30,778 bases of DNA from an uncultured Veillonella sp. (lineage in GTDB: Bacteria > Bacillota > Negativicutes > Veillonellales > Veillonellaceae), in assembly GCA_900544365.1 (NCBI GenBank), contig UQVF01000018.1:1-30778 (forward strand). The letters are read 5' to 3'. Positions 1 to 6,738 of the stretch are shown here, in pieces (the first letter of the stretch is position 1; each line of letters opens with the position of its first letter). The translations under genes and the position numbers were made by a program. Under the pieces are notes generated by a model that was given only the letters and a program-made list of their open reading frames with translations, was not told the origin of the DNA and made no database searches.

Positions 1-244
1 CGGAGTTTCCTCCGCCAGCAGTAAAGGCATCATGACCATATTGATCATATTGTGCTTTTTTCGTGTCATCAGACAAGACCTCGTAGGCTTCATTCACTTC
101 TTTAAAGTTCTTTTCTGCCTCTTCTGGATTGTCACGATTTACGTCTGGATGATATTGACGTGCTTTCTTACGAAAGGCTTTCTTAATTTCATCTTGGGAT
201 GCATTTTTGTTGACGCCAAGGACGTCATAATAATCACGAGCCAT
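1..244 (-). CDS. dnaJ: Chaperone protein DnaJ, N-terminal part (cut by window edge)
   Basis: This is the Hsp40 co-chaperone that stimulates the DnaK ATPase and hands it unfolded substrates in the cytoplasm. Only about 81 codons are inside the window. They begin MARDYYDVLGV and form a complete J domain, with the HPD motif (YHPDVN) near residue 33 that contacts DnaK, followed by the YDQYGHDAF segment and the start of the Gly-rich linker. The zinc-finger and C-terminal domains lie beyond position 1. The gene follows dnaK by about 18 nt on the same strand, the usual order of the hrcA-grpE-dnaK-dnaJ operon. The J domain makes the call secure; completeness cannot be judged. Confidence 0.95.
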   Translation of the reverse strand, partial: MARDYYDVLGVNKNASQDEIKKAFRKKARQYHPDVNRDNPEEAEKNFKEVNEAYEVLSDDTKKAQYDQYGHDAFTAGGGNS

Positions 245-262
245 TACCTATGTCCCTTCTTA

Positions 263-2089
263 TTATTTTTTGTCTTCGTCAACTACAGTGTAGTCAGCGT
301 CTACTACATTATCGTCTTGTTTCGGAGCTTCTTGTCCACCTTGTTCGCCTTGAGCTTGCGCTTGTTCGTACATTTTAGAGGACAATTCGTATAAAGGAGC
401 TGTCAATGCTTCGCTATCAGCTTTGATTTTTTCAATATCGCCAGACTCAATAGATGCTTTTAATGTTTCTGTCGCTTTTTTAACAGCTTCTAATTGCGAT
501 GCATCAGCTTTACCTTCAAAGTCTTTCACTGCTTTTTCAGCTTGGTATACCAAGTTATCAGCATTGTTTTTCACTTCTACTTCTTCTTTTTTCGCTTTAT
601 CTTCAGCTGCATGTGTTTCAGCTTCTTTTACCATGCGGTCGATTTCTTCATCGCTCAAACCGGAAGAAGATGTAATTGTAATTGCTTGCTCTTTACCAGT
701 ACCAAGATCTTTTGCTTTTACATTTACAATACCATTTGCATCGATATTGAAAGTAACTTCGATTTTAGGTACTCCACGAGGAGCTGCTGGGATGCCGGAC
801 AATTCGAAACGGCCCAATGTTTTGTTAGCTGAAGCCATGTCGCGTTCCCCTTGCAATACATGGATATCAACGGAAGGTTGGTTATCTGCTGCTGTGGAGA
901 ATACTTGAGATTTAGACGTAGGGATTGTTGTGTTGCGGTCGATAATGCGAGTGAAGATACCACCCATAGTTTCGATACCTAAAGACAATGGAGTTACGTC
1001 AAGTAACAATACGTCTTTTACTTCCCCTACTAATACACCACCTTGAATAGCAGCGCCGATAGCTACACATTCATCAGGGTTAATGTTTTTAGTTGGCTCT
1101 TTACCTAATTCGCGTTTAATAGCTTCTTGTACTGCCGGAATACGAGTGGAACCACCAACTAATAATACTTTATCGATATCGGATGCAGACAAACCAGCAT
1201 CTTTCATTGCTTTACGAGTAGGCTCGATAGTTGCTTCTACAAGGTCACGAGTCAATTCATCGAATTTAGCACGAGTTAATGTTACGTCTAAATGTTTAGG
1301 ACCTGTTGCATCAGCTGTGATGAATGGCAAGTTGATTTGTGTACTTGCAACGCCAGACAACTCAATTTTTGCTTTTTCAGCAGCTTCTTTTAAACGTTGG
1401 TCAGCTAATTTATCATTGGATAAATCGATACCAGTTTCTTTTTTGAATTCGCTGATTAAGTAATCCATAATGCGTTGGTCAAAGTCGTCACCACCTAAAT
1501 GGTTGTTACCAGATGTTGCCAATACTTCGAACACGCCTTCCCCTAATTCAAGGATGGATACATCGAATGTACCACCGCCAAGGTCGAATACAAGGATTTT
1601 ACCGTCTTCACCTTTATCTACACCGTATGCTAAGGCAGCTGCTGTAGGTTCGTTGATGATACGTAATACTTCTAAGCCTGCTACTGTACCAGCGTCTTTT
1701 GTAGCTTGACGTTGAGAGTCAGTGAAGTAAGCAGGAACAGTGATAACTGCTTGTTTTACAGGTTCGCCCAAATGAGCTTCTGCATCAGCTTTAATTTTTT
1801 GTAGAATCATAGCGGAGATTTCTTGTGGTGTATAGGATTTACCTTCTACATTCACTTTATAATCTGTACCCATATGACGTTTAATAGAAATGATTGTGTT
1901 TTCAGGATTGGAAACCGCTTGACGTTTAGCCAATTGACCTACTAAACGTTCGCCATTTTTTGCAAAACCTACTACGGAAGGAGTTGTTCTAGCTCCCTCT
2001 TGGTTTGTAATAACAGTTGGTTCGCCGCCTTCCATCACTGCGAAACAAGAATTTGTAGTACCTAAGTCAATACCAATTACTTTTGCCAT
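263..2089 (-). CDS. dnaK: Molecular chaperone DnaK (Hsp70)
   Basis: ATP-dependent Hsp70 chaperone of 608 aa, the normal bacterial length. The nucleotide-binding domain starts with GIDLGTTNS (residues ~6-14) and carries the phosphate-binding loop DLGGGTFDVS and the adenosine motif LVGGSTRIPAV. The hydrophobic inter-domain linker (VLLLDVTPLSL) sits near residue 360, followed by the substrate-binding beta domain, the helical lid and an acidic tail ending VDEDKK. The start ATG has a strong Shine-Dalgarno (AGGAGG about 8 nt upstream). It lies 54 nt after grpE and 18 nt before dnaJ, and is controlled with them by the CIRCE operator upstream of hrcA. Confidence 0.98.
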   Translation of the reverse strand: MAKVIGIDLGTTNSCFAVMEGGEPTVITNQEGARTTPSVVGFAKNGERLVGQLAKRQAVSNPENTIISIKRHMGTDYKVNVEGKSYTPQEISAMILQKIKADAEAHLGEPVKQAVITVPAYFTDSQRQATKDAGTVAGLEVLRIINEPTAAALAYGVDKGEDGKILVFDLGGGTFDVSILELGEGVFEVLATSGNNHLGGDDFDQRIMDYLISEFKKETGIDLSNDKLADQRLKEAAEKAKIELSGVASTQINLPFITADATGPKHLDVTLTRAKFDELTRDLVEATIEPTRKAMKDAGLSASDIDKVLLVGGSTRIPAVQEAIKRELGKEPTKNINPDECVAIGAAIQGGVLVGEVKDVLLLDVTPLSLGIETMGGIFTRIIDRNTTIPTSKSQVFSTAADNQPSVDIHVLQGERDMASANKTLGRFELSGIPAAPRGVPKIEVTFNIDANGIVNVKAKDLGTGKEQAITITSSSGLSDEEIDRMVKEAETHAAEDKAKKEEVEVKNNADNLVYQAEKAVKDFEGKADASQLEAVKKATETLKASIESGDIEKIKADSEALTAPLYELSSKMYEQAQAQGEQGGQEAPKQDDNVVDADYTVVDEDKK

Positions 2090-2143
2090 TTAACATGACC
2101 TCCTAATACTTCTTCTAATATATTAATTAAATTGATTTATACA

Positions 2144-2647
2144 TTATCCATTATGAACAACTTTCACCATCGCTGGACGTACCACACGGCCTTCTACTGT
2201 ATAGCCTGTTTGTAGAACTTCACATACTGTGTCATCCTCCATATCTTCCGCTGGCACACGCATGATAGCTTGGTGGTAATTTGGATCAAATGGTTGACCC
2301 ACAGCCTCGATGACTGCTAATCCTTGTTTGGAAAGGCTCGCCATCAAGCTTTGGTGAATCATTACAAATCCATCCATGAAAGCCTTCATTTCCGGTGTTT
2401 CCGGTGCTGAAAGTGCTCTTTCAAAGTTATCTAACACAGGGAGTAAATCTTCGATGACATGAGATTTAACAAAGACCCCTAGTTGTTCTTTTTCTTGGTT
2501 CGTACGACGTCTGAAGTTTTCAAAATCTGCTTGCAAACGCATGTATCGTTGCTCCCATTCTTTTGTAGGATCTACTGCTTCAGGAGCTTCTTCTTCCAAA
2601 ACTTCCACTTCAGGAGTGACCGTTTCTTCTTGTTTATTTTCTTCCAT
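2144..2647 (-). CDS. grpE: Nucleotide exchange factor GrpE
   Basis: GrpE releases ADP from DnaK and so resets the chaperone cycle. The 167-aa protein has an acidic, disordered N-terminus (residues 1-28), a long helix with the family signature YMRLQADFENFRRRTNQE (~35-52) that forms the dimer coiled coil, and the C-terminal beta domain with GQPFDPNYHQAIM and the closing segment GYTVEGRVVRPAMVKV. The start follows an AGAGGTG site. It is 20 nt behind hrcA and 54 nt ahead of dnaK in the same operon. Size and motifs are ordinary. Confidence 0.97.
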   Translation of the reverse strand: MEENKQEETVTPEVEVLEEEAPEAVDPTKEWEQRYMRLQADFENFRRRTNQEKEQLGVFVKSHVIEDLLPVLDNFERALSAPETPEMKAFMDGFVMIHQSLMASLSKQGLAVIEAVGQPFDPNYHQAIMRVPAEDMEDDTVCEVLQTGYTVEGRVVRPAMVKVVHNG

Positions 2648-2667
2648 ACTTCACCTCTTTACAATCT

Positions 2668-3672
2668 TTATCGTTTTCCTTGTAACTCTTCCATACACTT
2701 ATTAATATAAGCCAGAATACCCATAATACGTCCATATTCCATTCGTGTAGGTCCTACGATTGCGAGGGTGCCTACTTGATGCGGAACATTGAAACTTGCT
2801 TGGATAACACTGATATCTTTTACCAGTTCGTTGGAGTGACCTATTTTTACATCGATAGGGCTACTAGAGTTTGGTGTTAATAATTGGGTTAACTCATCTT
2901 GTTGTTCTAGTAAAGCTAAGAGTGGTTGGGCCCGTTTAATATCGTTAAACTCTGGCTGTTCTAATAGAGATGTAGTTCCTATTGTATAGAATAATTTGCG
3001 CTTAGCAATGGCTCGATATAATGTGTCGCAGAACATGACATACGTTGTATCTTGTAAGTCTAAAGTCACCCGCATTTTGTCTAAGTTTTCTTGCGTAATA
3101 TCCTGGATGGATACATCGTGAAGCAAACTATTAAAACGATGCGCATGCATAGCTAATTCTTCTGTATTAATAGGCTCTGTAAAATAGATTGGTTCATTAT
3201 CCAAAGCACCTGTATTCGTTACCACCACCATGACCGCTCTATGTTCATCAATAGGAAGCACATGAATATAGGTTATGGTAGATGAATCATGGGCGGGAGC
3301 TAAAAACATACTCACATTATGACTGATTCTAGAAATTAGCTTTGCTATCTCTACGAAGAAATCATCTAGTTCTTGTTGATGAGCCTGCCATAACTCTCGA
3401 ATCACAGGAATATCTTCAGCTGCATCATCTTCAAATCCTTGTAAGGTATCTACATAATATTGATAACCTTTAGCGGAAGGAATACGACCTGCTGATGTAT
3501 GAGGTTGTTCAAGAAAGCCAAGATCCTCTAAATCAGCCATTTCATTTCGCACCGTCGCAGGACTGATACCTAAATCATAATTCTTTGCGATCGTACGAGA
3601 ACCAACTGGTTCGGCTGTTTTAATGTAATCTTGAATGATAGCGCGCAGAATGCGCTCTTTCCTTTCATCCAT
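2668..3672 (-). CDS. hrcA: Heat-inducible transcription repressor HrcA
   Basis: HrcA represses class I heat-shock operons by binding the CIRCE inverted repeat; its folding depends on GroEL, which titrates the repressor during stress. The 334-aa protein has an N-terminal winged helix (residues ~1-70) with ISPATVRNEMADLEDLGFL and the conserved wing HTSAGRIPS. A GAF-like inserted/dimerisation domain follows, ending near ASFNVPHQVGTLAIVGPTRMEYGRIMGIL. It is the first gene of the operon. A perfect CIRCE lies 18 nt upstream of its start codon, so the operon is autoregulated. Confidence 0.97.
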   Translation of the reverse strand: MDERKERILRAIIQDYIKTAEPVGSRTIAKNYDLGISPATVRNEMADLEDLGFLEQPHTSAGRIPSAKGYQYYVDTLQGFEDDAAEDIPVIRELWQAHQQELDDFFVEIAKLISRISHNVSMFLAPAHDSSTITYIHVLPIDEHRAVMVVVTNTGALDNEPIYFTEPINTEELAMHAHRFNSLLHDVSIQDITQENLDKMRVTLDLQDTTYVMFCDTLYRAIAKRKLFYTIGTTSLLEQPEFNDIKRAQPLLALLEQQDELTQLLTPNSSSPIDVKIGHSNELVKDISVIQASFNVPHQVGTLAIVGPTRMEYGRIMGILAYINKCMEELQGKR

Positions 3673-3690
3673 AGTATCACCTCGTTATTA

Positions 3691-3717
3691 TTAGCACTCA
3701 CTAAGGTTGAGTGCTAA
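3691..3717 (-). promoter_or_regulatory. CIRCE operator (HrcA binding site)
   Basis: Perfect inverted repeat TTAGCACTC, a 9-nt spacer, then GAGTGCTAA: the full consensus CIRCE element. It sits between the predicted transcription start and the hrcA start codon, where bound HrcA would block the whole stress operon. Confidence 0.97.
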
Positions 3718-3728
3718 CTACAAGATAT

Positions 3729-3756
3729 ATAGTATCACATTTACGACATATGTCAA
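3729..3756 (-). promoter_or_regulatory. Housekeeping-type promoter of hrcA-grpE-dnaK-dnaJ
   Basis: On the minus strand there is TTGACA (3751-3756), a 16-nt spacer and TACTAT (3729-3734), immediately upstream of CIRCE. This matches a sigma-A class promoter repressed by HrcA. The start site itself is inferred, not seen. Confidence 0.85.
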
Positions 3757-3840
3757 GTGAAAAAATGGTGAAAGTTCAGTAAATACGGTATTAGTCAAAA
3801 AAACAAACTTTTTGATTGGATGCTGTGATTTTAGCAAAAG

Positions 3841-3910
3841 GAAGAGCACGGCACATTCCTCCACAAACTGATCCTACGGTAGGTTTGCTTCGGAACATGC
3901 CGTGCTCTTC
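3841..3910. repeat. Hairpin repeat copy 1 (about 70 bp)
   Basis: A near-palindrome whose outer 13-bp arms, GAAGAGCACGGCA and TGCCGTGCTCTTC, are perfectly complementary. Inner blocks TTCC/GGAA and CAAAC/GTTTG also pair, separated by internal loops. It aligns with copy 2 (4723-4793, reverse orientation): the inner part is conserved while several outer-arm bases differ on both sides so that pairing is kept. No run of T follows, so it is not a typical terminator. A conserved GCAAAAG flanks the left end. Confidence 0.8.
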
Positions 3911-4004
3911 TGGGGTTGTCATCAATTAGACTATAAGTTTAACATATCTCACCAACACATCCACTCGGGGTGGCGTTTGGGTGGAATGATGTTTACCTTT
4001 TAAA

Positions 4005-4033
4005 TTGTATCGTCGTTAAAATGATAGTATAAT
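4005..4033 (+). promoter_or_regulatory. Promoter of the plus-strand 118-aa gene
   Basis: TTGTAT (4005-4010), a 17-nt spacer and a perfect TATAAT (4028-4033). It faces the open reading frame at 4144 with about 100 nt of leader. It is the only convincing plus-strand promoter upstream of that gene. Confidence 0.75.
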
Positions 4034-4143
4034 GATATTAAGATGATAAAGATATAACAATTGAGATATTAAGCATAGGAAACTAACGGTTCTTAGCTTA
4101 GTATGGTTTTAGTTTAATGATTTCTGTAAAGGAAAGGTAGTAT

Positions 4144-4500
4144 ATGAAATTTATTGTATTACAACGTGATGATATCGAAAATTTTATACATATTGAGCAT
4201 CCACAGGTTCATGATTTAATAAACGAAGCACAACATAACGAATTAGCACATATACTGAACTATGAAAAATACGGTGATAAATTACAGTTCATCAAAAAAA
4301 GTAGTACACTGCTACCTAAAGGCCTACGACTGCTGTATATTCCACCATTGGAAGAACTCGGTATTACCACTGGCGAAACATCAATTACACTTGAGTGGAC
4401 TGGATTAGAAGAAGATACATTATACCTTATCAAAGACGATGTTCCATTAAAACTAAGAATCACCAATCCCAAAGCGGGAGTATATTATAAAACTCTTTAG
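4144..4500 (+). CDS. Hypothetical protein, 118 aa, plus-strand orphan
   Basis: I do not recognise this protein. It is a soluble, slightly acidic 118-aa product with no signal peptide, membrane segment or cysteine cluster. The second half (LEELGITTGETSITLEWTG then LYLIKDDVPLKLRIT) looks beta-rich. The frame is supported by an upstream GGAAAGG site, a good promoter at 4005-4033 and a terminator at 4586-4624. It is the only protein gene in the window I can support on the plus strand, and it sits between the hrcA operon and the end of the mnmA operon, flanked on both sides by hairpin repeats. Function unknown; no neighbour suggests one. Confidence 0.7.
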   Translation: MKFIVLQRDDIENFIHIEHPQVHDLINEAQHNELAHILNYEKYGDKLQFIKKSSTLLPKGLRLLYIPPLEELGITTGETSITLEWTGLEEDTLYLIKDDVPLKLRITNPKAGVYYKTL

Positions 4501-4513
4501 TGATTAATTAAAA

Positions 4514-4542
4514 TTGACTTTTATTTCTTCGTTTACTATACT
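4514..4542 (+). promoter_or_regulatory. Intergenic promoter of a candidate small RNA
   Basis: TTGACT (4514-4519), a 17-nt spacer and TATACT (4537-4542), beginning 13 nt after the 118-aa gene ends. No protein gene lies downstream on this strand before the terminator 45 nt further on, so the promoter would make only a short RNA. Confidence 0.6.
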
Positions 4543-4548
4543 TAATGT

Positions 4549-4624
4549 AAGATTAGTGCAACAATCCCTACGGGGACCTATGCGAAAAATAACCTCCTCT
4601 ATTATCTAGAGGGGGTTATTTTTT
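4549..4624 (+). ncRNA. Candidate small RNA, about 75 nt
   Basis: The segment between the promoter at 4514-4542 and the U-run of the terminator at 4586-4624 would be a free-standing transcript. Its 5' half can fold as a small hairpin, TCCC-TACG-GGGA, enclosed by GCA/TGC; its 3' half is the terminator stem. No credible open frame fits: the only ATG (in CTATGCG) gives a 9-codon frame inside the terminator. I know no named RNA family that it matches. Expression is an inference from the two signals. Confidence 0.45.
4586..4624 (+). terminator. Intrinsic terminator (possibly bidirectional)
   Basis: The arms AATAACCTCCTCT and AGAGGGGGTTATT form a 13-bp stem with one G-T wobble and a 7-nt loop, followed by a run of T on the plus strand. 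The minus strand also ends in T, so it may stop transcripts from both sides. It serves the 118-aa gene and the candidate small RNA. Confidence 0.85.
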
Positions 4625-4722
4625 ACAGTCATTACTGACAACTTAGTCACAAGTCCAGAGGAACACCATTAAATGTAGCAGATCTTGTGGCCCTCATTAT
4701 TACCTAAATTACACAAACGCAA

Positions 4723-4793
4723 GAAACGAGCAACATGTTCCGGAGGAAACCTAACCACTGTATCAGTTTCCGGAGGAATATGTTGCTCGTTTC
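4723..4793. repeat. Hairpin repeat copy 2 (about 71 bp)
   Basis: Outer 14-bp arms GAAACGAGCAACAT and ATGTTGCTCGTTTC pair perfectly. Inner blocks TTCC/GGAA and GGAAAC/GTTTCC also pair around a loop containing CCACTGTATC. It is the reverse-orientation relative of copy 1, sharing the inner CATTCCTCC-like block but with a different outer arm that still pairs. A GCAAAAG flank (seen as CTTTTGC here) is shared with copy 1. Confidence 0.8.
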
Positions 4794-4814
4794 CTTTTGC
4801 CATATTTAAACACT

Positions 4815-4846
4815 AGCCACAAGATTGCATAGCAGAACAAGTGACG
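4815..4846 (+). repeat. Direct repeat unit A (32 nt)
   Basis: Starts AGCCACAAGATTGCATAGC and ends ACAAGTGACG. The same 32 nt recurs at 4913-4944 with 3 differences, 98 nt downstream. Together with the hairpin halves before each copy it makes a partial tandem duplication of about 98 nt. Confidence 0.8.
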
Positions 4847-4892
4847 ACCCTAACCACTGTATCAGTTTGCGGAGGAATATGTCGTGCTCTTC
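4846..4892. repeat. Degenerate half copy of the hairpin repeat (copy 3)
   Basis: Contains the loop CCTAACCACTGTATCAG, the block GGAGGAATAT and the arm GTCGTGCTCTTC of copies 1 and 2, but the opposite inner arm is missing. Only a short ACGAC/GTCGT pairing remains. It ends 54 nt before the stop codon of the sulfite-reductase-like gene. Confidence 0.7.
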
Positions 4893-4912
4893 CCTTTGCT
4901 TAGTTAACCAAA

Positions 4913-4944
4913 AGCCAAAAGATTGCATAGCATCACAAGTGACG
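4913..4944 (+). repeat. Direct repeat unit B (32 nt)
   Basis: Second copy of the repeat at 4815-4846, identical at 29 of 32 positions. It ends 2 nt before the stop codon of the neighbouring minus-strand gene. Confidence 0.8.
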
Positions 4945-4946
4945 TT

Positions 4947-5537
4947 TTACTGGAATGGATTCCCCAATCGCTGTAACACATGCTCGAATTTCTCTTTTGG
5001 TTTTGCATTGGTGCTATACCATTCTAAAAGCTCCGAGATTTTCTGTTCTGCTTCTTCCGGGGATAATCCTTCTAGCAAGGTAATTGCTTTTCGAGGTAAG
5101 GCACCGCTTGTGCCACCTGCTACTAAGGTAAAGCCATTTGGTTTTCCTACTAGGCCGATATCTTTAATCATGGATTCAGCACAGCATCGTGGGCAACCGC
5201 TGATGCCGATGCGGATTTTATTCGGCATATCTTTGCCGTAGTGTTTTTGGTCTACCATGGTCGCCATCGGAATGGTTTCCATAAAGGCATGGCTACATCC
5301 ATCTGTACCTCGGCATGCCACGATGGAGTTCACCGATTTATGTTGTACTTGCACCACTCCATCTGGTAAGTGTTCCAAGATGGATTCTTTTTGTTCTTTT
5401 GTAATGTCATAAATTTGAATGCCTGTAGGAACGATACGGAACTTTCCATTATGTTCTTTCGCTAGGCTAAAAATTGCCTCCATTTGTTCGTAGGTAAACT
5501 CACTAAATAAGGCGTGTAAAATAACTGCTGTTTTCAT
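4947..5537 (-). CDS. Small siroheme/4Fe-4S nitrite-sulfite reductase-like protein
   Basis: A 196-aa protein corresponding to one ferredoxin-like plus one 4Fe-4S/siroheme half of the nitrite/sulfite reductase family. The cluster ligands are complete: C75-X5-C81 (CRGTDGC) and C115-X3-C119 (CPRCC), the arrangement that binds a 4Fe-4S cluster coupled to siroheme. Full assimilatory reductases are much longer; this size matches the low-molecular-weight reductases of some anaerobes. Substrate (sulfite, nitrite or a redox role) cannot be read from sequence. It follows hemW by 40 nt behind a good AGGAG site and is probably last in the mnmA operon. No reductase partner gene is visible in this window. 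Confidence 0.8.
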   Translation of the reverse strand: MKTAVILHALFSEFTYEQMEAIFSLAKEHNGKFRIVPTGIQIYDITKEQKESILEHLPDGVVQVQHKSVNSIVACRGTDGCSHAFMETIPMATMVDQKHYGKDMPNKIRIGISGCPRCCAESMIKDIGLVGKPNGFTLVAGGTSGALPRKAITLLEGLSPEEAEQKISELLEWYSTNAKPKEKFEHVLQRLGNPFQ

Positions 5538-5577
5538 AAAACTCTCCTAAATTAACTGTATGGGCGTACATTCCTAC

Positions 5578-6738
5578 TTAGGACGTAAGGAACTGACTAA
5601 ACACATAGTTGCCGTGCTTGGCCCCTTCCTTAGTGAGACGATATGCATCATCTTCATAAACAAGCAATTGTTTACGCATTAGGTCTGCAATGACAGATCC
5701 ATATATATTGTGAAAGTCTAAATTAAATCGACTTTCAAACAAACTAGGTACTAAACCCCACTTCGTGCGCAACGCAAGAAAGCAAAAATCTTCATAGTCA
5801 CGAGTGCTCGTGATGATTTCTTCCTCAATGCATGGACTTTCACCCATTTCAATCTTATGGATGTAAGGCACCACGTAAGGGGTATTCTGAAAGCGCCGAT
5901 TCCCCACAAAGGAATGGGCACCGGCACCAAAGCCGATGTAATCAGCGCCATGCCAATATTTGATATTATGACGACTGAAAGCCCCATCTTTACCAAAACT
6001 AGCAATTTCATATCTATCGAACATCTGTTTTTCTAAGCCTTCTATAAGGTAGTCGTACATCTGTTCGCATATTTCTTCTGACGGTAATGTGATCGAATGG
6101 TCCATCACTTGGCGATACAATAAGGTGCTAGGTTCTACTTGCAGGCCATAAATAGAGATATGATTAATCGGTAAAGATTGAATGACATCAAGATTATAAG
6201 AAATATCTTCCAATGTTTGCTGTGGTAATCCATAGATTTGATCAATGCTTATATTACGAAACCCTACCTCATAAGCATCTAGGACAGCTTGCTGTGCCAT
6301 CTTGGCAGTATGGGTTCGGTGCAACACACGCAAATGGTCATCACGAAACGTTTGCACACCAAAGCTGATGCGGTTGATGCCTAAATCATACAAGTGTCGT
6401 AAGTATTGTGTGTCTACTTCACCTGGATTTGCCTCAATGGTAATTTCTACATCCCTGTTAATCGTATAATTTTTGTACACCGTTTCTAAGATACGACTCA
6501 ATTCCTTAATGGACAACACCGTCGGTGTACCACCACCAAAGTAAATCGTATCAAAGGAATCTGTACCTAACAAAGATGTAGCAGACTCTACTTCTTGTCG
6601 CAACGCATAGGCGTACACATCGAAATAATCTTCTAATCCTTGGTAGGACGGAAAATCACAATAGGTACACTTCTGTCGGCAAAAAGGGATGTGAATGTAC
6701 ATCCCCCGTTCGCCTACAGGAATACGAGTCGTATTCAT
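5578..6738 (-). CDS. hemW: Radical SAM protein HemW (heme chaperone, coproporphyrinogen oxidase-like)
   Basis: 386 aa. The radical SAM cluster motif CRQKCTYCDF (C-X3-C-X2-C) lies near residues 20-29, followed by the glycine motif YFGGGTPT and the family blocks ISFGVQTFRDD and NISIDQIYGLPQQT. The YIGFGAGAHS and C-terminal winged HemN-like domain (ending FSQFLTS) are present. HemN lookalikes with this single CX3CX2C signature and without the HemN N-terminal extension are HemW, which binds heme and hands it to respiratory enzymes. The start ATG overlaps the lepA stop by one base (TAATG), implying translational coupling; lepA-hemW is a common bacterial pairing. Confidence 0.92.
   Translation of the reverse strand: MNTTRIPVGERGMYIHIPFCRQKCTYCDFPSYQGLEDYFDVYAYALRQEVESATSLLGTDSFDTIYFGGGTPTVLSIKELSRILETVYKNYTINRDVEITIEANPGEVDTQYLRHLYDLGINRISFGVQTFRDDHLRVLHRTHTAKMAQQAVLDAYEVGFRNISIDQIYGLPQQTLEDISYNLDVIQSLPINHISIYGLQVEPSTLLYRQVMDHSITLPSEEICEQMYDYLIEGLEKQMFDRYEIASFGKDGAFSRHNIKYWHGADYIGFGAGAHSFVGNRRFQNTPYVVPYIHKIEMGESPCIEEEIITSTRDYEDFCFLALRTKWGLVPSLFESRFNLDFHNIYGSVIADLMRKQLLVYEDDAYRLTKEGAKHGNYVFSQFLTS

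Noticed and set aside
423..908. Plus-strand open frames opposite dnaK (also at 32-394, 1083-1463 and 1470-1709)
   Set aside because: They lie antisense to highly conserved DnaK/DnaJ coding sequence and lack ribosome sites; they are mirror frames of a coding gene.
3841..4793. Hairpin repeats as miniature transposons
   Set aside because: Inverted ends are present, but I could not find target-site duplications at either full copy. Left open as a repeat family.
4723..4944. CRISPR-like array
   Set aside because: Only two or three unequal copies, no regular spacers and no cas genes nearby; they are hairpins and a tandem duplication.
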